From: UBA4738 sp002413305
GTDB lineage: Bacteria; Actinomycetota; UBA4738
Assembly: GCA_036847185.1 (NCBI GenBank)
Contig: DAIUAM010000002.1
Coordinates: 48,656 to 112,655, forward strand
Direction: 5' to 3'
DNA length: 64,000 bases
The notes beneath the pieces are model-generated. The model did no database searches. It saw only the letters and a list, made by a program, of their open reading frames with translations, and had not been told where the DNA came from. A program made the position numbers and the translations under genes. Below, piece after piece: positions 49,292 to 56,047 of the stretch. Every line of letters begins with the position of its first letter. The stretch's first letter is position 1.

Positions 49292-50479
49292 CTAGACGAC
49301 CCCCCGGGCCCGCAGGCCGACCAGTTCGTCCTCGGCCACGCCGATCCGGGCCAGCACCTCGGACGTGTGCTCCCCCAACCCGGGAGCCGGCGCTGCCGGG
49401 CTCGGTTCGAACCCCGACAGCTTGACGGCCGGCCCCGGCCCCACGGCGGCCCCATCCACCGAAGCCACCATCCCTCGATGCACCACCTGGGGGTCGGCCA
49501 GCGCTTCAAGCACGTCGTTCACCGGCCCCACGCAGGCGGGGACGTCCCGGAAGACCTCCACCCACTCGTCGCGGGTCTTCGTGTCGAACCGCTCCTGCAG
49601 CTTCGCCGCGATCTCGGCCTGCTCGGACGGCGGACCGAATTGTCGGTCGATCAGCTCGGGAAGCCCCAGGGTGCCACACAGCGCTTGCCAGAATTGCGGC
49701 TCCAGCGCCCCCACCGTGATGTGCCGGCGGTCCAACGTCGCGTAGACCCGGTAGCAGGCGTAGGCGCCGTTCAGGGGCCCGTGGCCGAGAGGGAGGTTCT
49801 GGCCCGTGGCCAGCGCCTGGCCCGCGTGGATCGTCAGCCACGACACGATCCCGTCGAGCATGGACGTGTCGACGAACCGCCCCCGGCCCGTCGTGGCGCG
49901 CTCCACCAGCGCCGAAAGGATCCCGATGACCCCCAGCATCCCGCCCCCGCCCAGGTCCCCGACCTGGACGCCCGGCACGACCGGCGGTCCGCCCGCCGGC
50001 CCGGTCATGGACAGCGCCCCCCCCAAGCCCATGTAGTTGATGTCGTGGCCCACCCGATCCCGGTACGGGCCGTCCTGCCCGTACCCGGTGATCGCGCAGT
50101 ACACAAGCCGAGGGTTCGCCTCGGACAGTTCCGCGTGGCCCACCCCGAGCCGGTCGGTCACCCCCGGCCGGAAGCTCTCCACCAGCACGTCCGCCCGGGC
50201 GGCCAGGCGCCGAAGGATCGCCACCCCGGCCGGATCCTTCAGATTCAGGGTGATCGAACGCTTCCCCCGGTTCAGGGCTCGATGGGCCGCGCTCTCCCCG
50301 TCGACCAGCGGGGGCGTCCAGCGGATGTAGTCGCCGCGGCCCGGTTCCTCCACCTTGATGACGCCGGCTCCCAGGTCGGACAACAGCAGCGTGCAATAGC
50401 CCCCGGGGAGGAGGCGCGTCAGATCGAGGACGACGAGGCCCGCCAGCGGACCCCGTCCGAGGGGCGCCGAAACCGTCAC
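49292..50479 (-). CDS. class III CoA transferase (CaiB/BaiF; alpha-methylacyl-CoA racemase-like)
   Basis: This 395-residue protein has GLVVLDLTRLLPGGYCTLLLSDLGA and VIKVEEPGRGDY near the N-terminus, the RGKRSITLNLKDPAG segment, a catalytic-site Asp in GHDINYMGLGG, and late GALEPQFWQALC. These are typical of the racemase branch, which epimerises 2-methylacyl-CoA in degradation of branched lipids and sterols. Its Asp/His pair was not mapped fully. Two tandem GTG codons are possible; 50479 has GGAG at a 4-nt spacing while 50482 is too close. It begins a five-gene operon through pimB and fadD to the nitroreductase. Confidence 0.87.
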   Translation of the reverse strand: MTVSAPLGRGPLAGLVVLDLTRLLPGGYCTLLLSDLGAGVIKVEEPGRGDYIRWTPPLVDGESAAHRALNRGKRSITLNLKDPAGVAILRRLAARADVLVESFRPGVTDRLGVGHAELSEANPRLVYCAITGYGQDGPYRDRVGHDINYMGLGGALSMTGPAGGPPVVPGVQVGDLGGGGMLGVIGILSALVERATTGRGRFVDTSMLDGIVSWLTIHAGQALATGQNLPLGHGPLNGAYACYRVYATLDRRHITVGALEPQFWQALCGTLGLPELIDRQFGPPSEQAEIAAKLQERFDTKTRDEWVEVFRDVPACVGPVNDVLEALADPQVVHRGMVASVDGAAVGPGPAVKLSGFEPSPAAPAPGLGEHTSEVLARIGVAEDELVGLRARGVV

Positions 50480-50569
50480 CACGCTCCTTGCGAGAACTCG
50501 AGCAACAAGATCCCGTCAGCCGGCGTTCATCGTCGTCCAGGAGATCGCAGCCGACAAGTTCGCCGACGA

Positions 50570-50684
50570 CCCCCAAACCCGGGGGGTGTGGCCGCCGGGC
50601 GAACGTTCGGTGAACATGCCGGCCGGAAGGTGTAAGGCCGATGGCGAGGGGGTAAGGTCGCAGCCGGGTCGGGTCCCCTACGCT
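50570..50684 (+). promoter_or_regulatory. upstream region of whiB: hairpin, direct repeats and -10 box
   Basis: A C5/G5 hairpin lies at 50570-50586 with loop AAACCCG. Two direct copies of GTAAGGYCG begin at 50632 and 50652, exactly 20 bp apart (about two helical turns). TACGCT at 50679-50684 is the likely -10 box, giving a leader of about 43 nt that ends in AAGGAGG (50721-50727). The gap 50480-50733 holds no gene. Confidence 0.4.
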
Positions 50685-50733
50685 TCGTCCGAGGGTTGAA
50701 AGGCCGAGCCGCGGCCCGCGAAGGAGGTCCGTG

Positions 50734-51057
50734 GTGGACGGAATCGGCACCTGGTCATCGGACGGCGCTCCCGTTACCATGGGCCTGATGCCGGAACCTG
50801 AGATCGATCTCCAGGCCCTGCCGCAGCAGGTGAGCCCGCCGGATCACTGGCAGGAACGGTCCGCCTGCTACGGCCTGGACGCCGAAGTCTTCTTCCCGAC
50901 CACCGAGGAAGAGGCCGGCTTGGCCCTCTCGTACTGCGGCGTCTGTCAGGTCAAGGAGATCTGCCTGGCCTGGGCGCTCCAGAACGGCGAGCGGTACGGC
51001 GTGTGGGGCGGCACCACCGAGCAGCAACGCCGCCGCCTCATCCGGCACGTCGCCTAG
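50734..51057 (+). CDS. WhiB-family iron-sulfur transcriptional regulator
   Basis: This 107-residue protein carries the four cluster-binding Cys residues, Cys45 in SACYG, Cys68 and Cys71 in YCGVC, and Cys77 in EICLAW, with the beta-turn motif GVWGG (89-93) and a basic C-terminus, QQRRRLIRH. WhiB proteins bind a 4Fe-4S cluster and region 4 of the housekeeping sigma factor and are found almost only in actinobacteria and their phages. GTG 50734 is 6 nt after AAGGAGG; GTG 50731 is too close. There is no AT-hook, so it is not a WhiB7 type. It precedes the thiolase gene, which has its own promoter. Confidence 0.93.
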   Translation: MDGIGTWSSDGAPVTMGLMPEPEIDLQALPQQVSPPDHWQERSACYGLDAEVFFPTTEEEAGLALSYCGVCQVKEICLAWALQNGERYGVWGGTTEQQRRRLIRHVA

Positions 51058-51096
51058 GGGTTCTTCGGCCCGTTCGGGCCTCCCGGAACCCGCGTC

Positions 51097-51102
51097 TATA
51101 CT
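51097..51102 (+). promoter_or_regulatory. -10 box of the thiolase gene (leaderless)
   Basis: TATACT (51097-51102) ends 7 nt before GTG 51110 with no ribosome site. It is the best -10 match in the window. Confidence 0.5.
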
Positions 51103-51109
51103 CGGAACC

Positions 51110-52285
51110 GTGGAGCGCGCGGTCATCGTTGAGGGCGCCCGAACGCCGATCGGCAAGTTCCTCGGTTCATTCTCCGACGTCCCGGCGGTCGACCTGGGGG
51201 TACACGCGGTCAAGGCCGCTCTGGACCGGGCCGGGATCTCTCCCCAGGACGTGGACGAGCTGATCTTCGGCCATGGCCGCCAGGCCGGGAACGGTCCCAA
51301 CCCCGCCCGCCAGGTCTCCTATCGGAGCGGCCTGGGCGAGGAGACACCCGCCTTCACGGTGAACATGGCGTGCGGCTCCGGCACCAAGGCCGTCCAGCTC
51401 GCGGCGGAGCAGATCATGCTCGGGAACGCAGAGGTGGTGATCGCCGGGGGCCAGGAGAACATGACCCGGACACCCTTCCTGCTCGACCGGATGCGGTCCG
51501 GCTACCGGATGGGCAACGCGCCGGCGTACGACGGCATGAGCAAGGACGGCTTCCTGGACCCCTTGTGCGGCCTCATCATGGGCGAGACGGCCGAGAACCT
51601 GGCCCGCCGCTACGAGATCCCGCGGGCCGAGCAGGACGAGTTCGCGCTGCGATCGCAGGAGAAGGCCGGCGCGACGTGGGAGCGTCGGGCCCTGGAGATC
51701 GCGCCGGTCCAAGTGAGCGACCGGAAGGGTTCGCGGCTGGTCGAACGCGATGAGCACCCCCGTCCCGAGACCACGCTGGAGGACTTGGCGAGGCTGAAGC
51801 CGGTGTTCGACCAGGAGTCCGGGACGGTCACCGCGGGCAACTCGAGCGGCATCACCGACGCTGCGGCGGCGCTGGTCCTGATGAGCGAGTCGAGGGCATC
51901 GGCCGAGGGCCGCGAACCGCTGGCCCGGATCATCGGCTACGCATCGGCCGGCGTGGACCCCGCGTACATGGGCATCGGCGTGGTGCCGGCCACCCGCGCG
52001 CTGCTGGACAAGACCGGTCTCTCGTTGCCGGACTTCGACGTGATCGAGCTCAACGAAGCGTTCGCCGCCCAGGTTCTGGCCTGCGACCGGGAGCTGAAGC
52101 TCGACCACGACAAGCTCAACCCGAACGGCGGGGCCATCGCGCTCGGGCACCCCATCGGCTGCACGGGCGCCCGCATCGTGCTCACCTGCGCGTACGAGAT
52201 GCGCGAGAAGGGGTACGCCCTGGGGCTGGCCACGCTGTGCATCTCGGGCGGGATGGGCATGGCCATCGCCCTCGAACGGTCCTGA
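51110..52285 (+). CDS. acetyl-CoA acetyltransferase (thiolase)
   Basis: This is a 391-residue thiolase that condenses two acetyl-CoA or cleaves 3-ketoacyl-CoA. It has VEGARTPIGKFLGSF, the nucleophilic Cys in NMACGSGTKAVQL, GGQENMTRTPF, NEAFAAQVLA, catalytic His in GGAIALGHPIGCTGARI, and second Cys in TLCISGGMGMA. The length matches biosynthetic (AtoB/PhaA-like) enzymes. The GTG start is preceded by a TATACT -10 box. It lies between whiB and an Lrp-like ligand domain gene; the operon of fatty-acid genes upstream is on the opposite strand. Confidence 0.93.
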   Translation: MERAVIVEGARTPIGKFLGSFSDVPAVDLGVHAVKAALDRAGISPQDVDELIFGHGRQAGNGPNPARQVSYRSGLGEETPAFTVNMACGSGTKAVQLAAEQIMLGNAEVVIAGGQENMTRTPFLLDRMRSGYRMGNAPAYDGMSKDGFLDPLCGLIMGETAENLARRYEIPRAEQDEFALRSQEKAGATWERRALEIAPVQVSDRKGSRLVERDEHPRPETTLEDLARLKPVFDQESGTVTAGNSSGITDAAAALVLMSESRASAEGREPLARIIGYASAGVDPAYMGIGVVPATRALLDKTGLSLPDFDVIELNEAFAAQVLACDRELKLDHDKLNPNGGAIALGHPIGCTGARIVLTCAYEMREKGYALGLATLCISGGMGMAIALERS

Positions 52286-52312
52286 TCCCGACCGGATAGG
52301 ATTCGAGCTGCC

Positions 52313-52600
52313 ATGGTGAACGCGGTCGTGCTCATCCAGTGCGAGATCGACGCCATCGCCGAGGCTGCAGAGGCCATCGCGGAGATCGAGGGCGTCTCGG
52401 AGGTCTACTCGGTGGCCGGCGAGTTCGACCTGGTCGCCATCATCCGGGTCCGGGAGCACGAAGAGCTGGCCCGCGTCATCCCCGGCGGCCTCGGCAAGGT
52501 CCCGGGAGTGGTCAGCACGGAGACCCTCATCGCCTTCCAGGTCTACTCGAAGCACGATCTCGAAGCGATGTTCAGCGTGGGGTTCGAAGAGGGCTCCTGA
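52313..52600 (+). CDS. stand-alone Lrp/AsnC ligand-binding (RAM) domain protein
   Basis: This 95-residue protein is the alphabeta-sandwich RAM domain alone: AVVLIQCEIDAIAEAAEAIA, GVSEVYSVAGEFDLVAIIRV, and VVSTETLIAFQVYSKHD. There is no helix-turn-helix. Such proteins form oligomers that bind amino acids and may modulate Lrp-type regulators. The -10 box TAGGAT (52297-52302) is 10 nt before ATG 52313. It converges on trpD, beside which similar genes are common in actinobacteria, so an amino-acid sensing link to tryptophan synthesis is possible. Confidence 0.85.
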   Translation: MVNAVVLIQCEIDAIAEAAEAIAEIEGVSEVYSVAGEFDLVAIIRVREHEELARVIPGGLGKVPGVVSTETLIAFQVYSKHDLEAMFSVGFEEGS

Positions 52601-52647
52601 CAGCCCCGGCCGGGTCAGCGGCACGAACCCGTCCGATCCCGGTCAGC

Positions 52648-53664
52648 TCACGAGCGGTTCGAAGCCTCGATCCACCGGTCCAGGACGTCTACGGCCTTGC
52701 CGCTGTCGAGGGACTCCGCGGCACGCTGCAACCCGTCGCCCAGGTCCGAGGCCACCCCGGCGACAGTGAGCGCCGCCGAGGCGTTCAACGAGACGATGTC
52801 GCGCGCCGGGCCGGGCTCGCCACGAAGGACACTCCGCGCGACCGCAGCGTTGTGGGCGGGATCACCTCCGGCCAGCGCCTCCGGCGCGACCAGCGTGAGG
52901 CCGAGGGATGTCGGGTCGAGCGAGGTGGCTTCGATCGAACCCTCCTTGACGTCCCGGACCTCGGTCGGGCCGGTGAGCGTGATCTCGTCGATCCCGTCGC
53001 CGCCCCGCACGACATAGGCCCGCGTACCCCGCTGGGCCAGCACCCCGGCGAGCACCGGTTGCATCCGGGCGTCGGCCACACCCACGATCTGGGACGCCGG
53101 CCGGGCCGGATTCGTCAGCGGTCCCAGGAAGTTGAACACCGTGGGGATGCCCATCTCCTTGCGCGGACCGGCCGCGTGCGCCATGGCCGAGTGGAACACC
53201 GGCGCGAACATGAACCCGATCCCGCACTCGGTCAGGCAGCGGGAGATCCCGTCCGGCGGGAGGGCGACCTTCACGCCCAGCGCCTCCAGCAGGTCGGCCG
53301 AACCGCATCGCGACGAAGCGGCCCGATTCCCGTGCTTGGCCACCACCGCTCCGGCCCCGGCCGCCACGATGGCTGCGATGGTGGAGACGTTGATCGTGCC
53401 GGCTCGGTCTCCCCCCGTCCCGCACGTGTCGACCACCGGCCCGGGCGTCTCGACGGTGGGAGCCAGCTCCAGCATCGCCGCCGCCAGCCCGGCCACCTCT
53501 GCCGATGTCTCGCCCTTCGCCCGGAGGGCCACCACGAACGCCGCGATCTGGGCGGGGGTCGCTTCGCCGCTCATGATCCGGCGCATCGCGTCCGTGGCCA
53601 CCGGGGTGTCCAGGTCCTCGCGGGCCAGGAGCCGGGAGAGCGTCGCGGGCCAGAAATCCGTCAT
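52648..53664 (-). CDS. trpD: anthranilate phosphoribosyltransferase
   Basis: This is a 338-residue enzyme of tryptophan synthesis that joins anthranilate and PRPP. The PRPP loop is VDTCGTGGDRAGTINVST, the anthranilate-site segment is KHGNRAASSRCGSADLLEALG, the metal-site DEITLTG follows, and GIPTVFNFLGPLTNPARP is typical. The length is normal. No other trp gene is near, so it is an orphan copy; mycobacteria also have trpD away from trpEBA. It is the last gene of a five-gene minus-strand cluster headed by the receiver-like gene at 54715, with only 24 bp before it. Confidence 0.93.
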   Translation of the reverse strand: MTDFWPATLSRLLAREDLDTPVATDAMRRIMSGEATPAQIAAFVVALRAKGETSAEVAGLAAAMLELAPTVETPGPVVDTCGTGGDRAGTINVSTIAAIVAAGAGAVVAKHGNRAASSRCGSADLLEALGVKVALPPDGISRCLTECGIGFMFAPVFHSAMAHAAGPRKEMGIPTVFNFLGPLTNPARPASQIVGVADARMQPVLAGVLAQRGTRAYVVRGGDGIDEITLTGPTEVRDVKEGSIEATSLDPTSLGLTLVAPEALAGGDPAHNAAVARSVLRGEPGPARDIVSLNASAALTVAGVASDLGDGLQRAAESLDSGKAVDVLDRWIEASNRS

Positions 53665-53688
53665 GGGGAACGCCTCATCGGGAGCGGG

Positions 53689-53796
53689 TCAGTGGAACGC
53701 GTAGACGAGCAGGCCGGCGATCATCGCCAGCCCGAAGGCGAACATCAACAGATCGCCGCGCTTCAGCTTGCCGGGCTGCATCGGGTTGAACCCCAC
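53689..53796 (-). CDS. very small membrane protein
   Basis: This is a 35-residue frame: a basic N-terminus (QPGKLKRGD) and one hydrophobic helix (LLMFAFGLAMIAGLLVYAF) at the C-terminus. GAGAGGGG lies 6 nt before GTG 53796. It sits 13 bp after the preceding gene and 24 bp before trpD in the same operon. Short tail-anchored proteins of this sort are easily missed; the ribosome site and the tight spacing support it. Function unknown. Confidence 0.5.
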   Translation of the reverse strand: MGFNPMQPGKLKRGDLLMFAFGLAMIAGLLVYAFH

Positions 53797-53809
53797 CGAT
53801 GACCCCTCT

Positions 53810-54019
53810 CTAGACCGGCTCCGCCAGCCGGTAGTACTCGCGGAACTTCTCGGACGACAGCCAGTACACGTGCTGCTTGACGGTGGAGGCGAACGTCCGC
53901 GCTTCGGTCTCGTCCTGGCATTCCCGGGTGAACACGACGCCGCCGTCCGGGCCGAGGATCCGAACCTCCCAGCCCCGCCCACTCTCGGCGACGTGCACGG
54001 TGTGCGGGTTGTCGCTCAT
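53810..54019 (-). CDS. conserved small protein of unknown function
   Basis: This 69-residue protein has a beta-rich first half (TVHVAESGRGWEVRILGPDGGVVFTREC) and a helical second half (DETEARTFASTVKQHVYWLS). This beta-hairpin then helix plan looks like a small DUF2188-type or similar fold, but I cannot name the family. ATG 54019 lies 7 bp after the preceding gene and the spacing suggests a shared mRNA with trpD. Confidence 0.6.
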   Translation of the reverse strand: MSDNPHTVHVAESGRGWEVRILGPDGGVVFTRECQDETEARTFASTVKQHVYWLSSEKFREYYRLAEPV

Positions 54020-54026
54020 GCCTGTC

Positions 54027-54326
54027 TCAAACCCGGTCCAGGGCGGGCGTGGTGTTCGCGGCCTTCAGTTCGTCTACCCACCGCTGGATGGGTTGGATCA
54101 ACGACGACTCCTCGAACCGCATCGCCGGGTTCATCCCCGCGATCTTCTCGAGCGCGTTCTCCAGCACGCTGCCCGCGTCCTCCGCGGCCGCCAGCGCCTC
54201 GGCCAGGAGCGCCGTGTAGTCCTTCTCGAAGGGCTTCCCGTCCCACGGACAGTGCCCGCCGGTCTGCAGGATCTGCTGCACGAACACTTCGCGGCCACAC
54301 AGGGTGTGGACGACCTTGATCTTCAC
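54027..54326 (-). CDS. conserved protein with a zinc-knuckle-like Cys pair, receiver operon partner
   Basis: This 99-residue protein begins VKIKVVHTLCGREVFVQQIL with Cys10, then GGHCPWDGKPF with Cys25. The two Cys and His24 could bind metal. The rest is an acidic helical region (ALLAEALAAAEDAGSVLENALEKIAG). GTG 54326 overlaps the receiver stop as GTGA, with GGAGG upstream. The tight coupling suggests the two proteins work together. No family was recognised. Confidence 0.65.
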   Translation of the reverse strand: MKIKVVHTLCGREVFVQQILQTGGHCPWDGKPFEKDYTALLAEALAAAEDAGSVLENALEKIAGMNPAMRFEESSLIQPIQRWVDELKAANTTPALDRV

Positions 54327-54715
54327 ACGGCCTCCTCGTGACGAATCTCCAGGGCCCTCGCCACGCGTTCGGCAAGGTCGAAGGGGTTGACCGGCTTGAC
54401 GAACCACAGGTCGGCGCCCGACCACGACGCGAGCCACGCGTCCTGGGAGCGCTCCAGCAGGATGACGACCACGCCCGGGAACGGCCTCGTGGCGCCCTTC
54501 AGGTCGCGGGCCAGCGCGAACGCCCCGGCGCGGGACATGATCTCGTCCGCGATCACCGCGTCCGGGAGGTACTTCCACGCCGCGGCGATCCCCTTCACGC
54601 CGTCGGTGGCTTCGATGAACTGCACGGGCTCGCCCGCGGTTCGCTCCAAGCCCCGAACCGTGAGGGCCGCCAGCCGGCGTGTGGCCGCGTCCGACGAGAC
54701 GAGCAGGATCTTCAC
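54323..54715 (-). CDS. stand-alone receiver-like domain, partly degenerate
   Basis: This 130-residue protein has the receiver fold of response regulators: KILLVSSDA with an acidic residue near 9, the phosphoacceptor position Asp57 in VIADEIM, and Lys107 in WFVKPVN. The Thr/Ser switch position is replaced (VVVILLERS), and only one clear acidic residue is in the first loop, so phosphorylation may be impaired. There is no output domain. GTG 54715 has TAGAAT 8 nt upstream (54729-54724 on the minus strand), so it is leaderless. It heads the operon ending in trpD. Confidence 0.75.
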   Translation of the reverse strand: MKILLVSSDAATRRLAALTVRGLERTAGEPVQFIEATDGVKGIAAAWKYLPDAVIADEIMSRAGAFALARDLKGATRPFPGVVVILLERSQDAWLASWSGADLWFVKPVNPFDLAERVARALEIRHEEAV

Positions 54716-54723
54716 AGGCGGAG

Positions 54724-54815
54724 ATTCTACCTATGGCTCGACTCGCCGCCTGCGGTCTGACGACGGGAGGCGGTAGGCTTCGACCCGCCACGCTGCACGA
54801 CGGCGAAGGTACCAA
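54724..54815. promoter_or_regulatory. divergent promoters of the receiver-trpD operon and the MIP channel gene
   Basis: On the minus strand TAGAAT (54729-54724) lies 8 nt before GTG 54715. On the plus strand TACCAA (54810-54815) lies 9 nt before GTG 54825. Both genes lack ribosome sites, so both seem leaderless. The plus-strand box is weak. Confidence 0.4.
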
Positions 54816-54824
54816 ACGCGATCC

Positions 54825-55616
54825 GTGGGCAAAGGGGGCGTGATCTTGAAGTCGATCTGGCAACAATCGATCGCCGAGTTCGTGGGGACGTTCGCCCTGA
54901 TCTTCATCGGGGCTGGATCCGTGATCGTGGCCGGCGGGACCGGCATCGGGATACTCGGGATCGCGGTGGCCCACGGCCTGGTCCTGGCCATCATGATCAC
55001 GAACCTCGGGCACATCTCGGGCGGACACTTCAATCCGGCCGTCACGGTCGGGGTGTGGGTGGCCGGCAAGATCGAATCGCTCCGCGCCATCGTCTACCTG
55101 GTGGTCCAGCTGGCAGGAGCCGCCACGGGAGCCGCAATGCTCCGTGCAGTGTTCCGGGAGACCGTGTGGAGGGGGACCTCGCTCGGCGCGACACTCGTCA
55201 ACCATCAGGTGATGACCAACGGCAAGGCCGTCCTGCTGGAGGCGGTCCTGACGTTCTTCCTGGTCTTCACCGTGTTCGCGACCGCGATCGACGACCGGGG
55301 CGCCTTCAAGTCCATCGCGGGCTTCGGCATCGGGCTGGTGCTGACGTTCGACATCCTGCTCGGCGGCGTGCTGACCGGGGCCAGCATGAACCCGGCCCGG
55401 AGCTTCGGACCGGCGCTTCTGGCCGGGAAGTGGACCGACTTCTGGGTCTACGTGGCCGGACCCCTGACCGGTGGGATCATCGCCGCCGCCGTGTACTGGC
55501 TGTCGTTCCTCCGGGACCGCAAAATCGCCGGGCCCCGCGACGAGGTTCCGATCGGCGGCGGGCCGGAAGAGGACCTGCCCGCGGCGCCTGGCGCCGAGGT
55601 GGAGACCGAGGCCTGA
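54825..55616 (+). CDS. MIP-family channel (aquaporin) with a TIP-like selectivity filter
   Basis: This is a 263-residue six-helix channel. Both half-helix motifs are present: HFNPAVT (Asn70) and SMNPARS (Asn189). The aromatic/arginine filter maps to His50, Ile177, Ala186 and Arg192; the spacing to the NPA motifs equals that of E. coli AqpZ (Phe43-His174-Thr183-Arg189). His-Ile-Ala-Arg is the pattern of plant tonoplast aquaporins that pass water, ammonia or peroxide, not of GlpF. The residue after NPAR is Ser, not the Asp of glycerol channels. An acidic C-terminal tail of about 30 residues is added. The GTG 54825 start is supported by a -10 box. Confidence 0.87.
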   Translation: MGKGGVILKSIWQQSIAEFVGTFALIFIGAGSVIVAGGTGIGILGIAVAHGLVLAIMITNLGHISGGHFNPAVTVGVWVAGKIESLRAIVYLVVQLAGAATGAAMLRAVFRETVWRGTSLGATLVNHQVMTNGKAVLLEAVLTFFLVFTVFATAIDDRGAFKSIAGFGIGLVLTFDILLGGVLTGASMNPARSFGPALLAGKWTDFWVYVAGPLTGGIIAAAVYWLSFLRDRKIAGPRDEVPIGGGPEEDLPAAPGAEVETEA

Positions 55617-55638
55617 GCGCCGGGACCGCGAGGGGGGG

Positions 55639-55839
55639 TCAGTAGTGCGGCTTCGCTGACGGGCCCCGCCAGGGCCAGCCGACGGTGTGCTGCCAGCAGT
55701 GGGGCCCGGGGTTGTACTGGGAGAGCGTCACGCCGCAGACCGAGCACGTCCGCTGCCCGGTGCTCTTGGCGAGCGACCTCTCTGCCGCCGCCCCCTCGTC
55801 CCCGGCCGGGGGCGGGAGCTCTCTCGCATCCTTCGCCAT
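55639..55839 (-). CDS. small Cys/His protein, probable zinc binder
   Basis: This 66-residue protein has a charged N-terminal half and CSVCGVTLSQYNPGPHCWQH: a CxxC pair, then Cys and His in GPHCWQH, which could complete a zinc site. The tail, VGWPWRGPSAKP, is aromatic. The composition and the fully ordered motif argue for a real gene. It is convergent with the MIP channel gene and divergent from the aldo-keto reductase; a TATGATAC segment at 55938-55945 may serve both directions. Function unknown. Confidence 0.55.
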   Translation of the reverse strand: MAKDARELPPPAGDEGAAAERSLAKSTGQRTCSVCGVTLSQYNPGPHCWQHTVGWPWRGPSAKPHY

Positions 55840-56047
55840 GACGGTATCCCCTCGGCGACAGGCGGGCTCGAACGATCCGGCAGGGCTCCCCCCGCCAGCG
55901 AGACGTCAGGTCCGGCGCCCCCGAACCGATGCGAGCGTATGATACCCGACCTGTCCAGCCCCTTTCCCCGACCGCGGCGCGGGGGTCGGCGTGCCCCCGG
56001 CCGCGGGGATGGAACGCGGAACCGGAGAGACCAGGGAGGATGGTTCG

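Noticed and set aside
44041..51745. Frequent TTCGAAC / GTCGAACG words that recall tRNA T-loops or SOS boxes
   Set aside because: They fall in frame inside coding sequences (for example near 44041, 44783, 51741), reflect codon choice, are not flanked by acceptor or D-loop sequence, and I found no CGAAC-N4-GTTCG arrangement.
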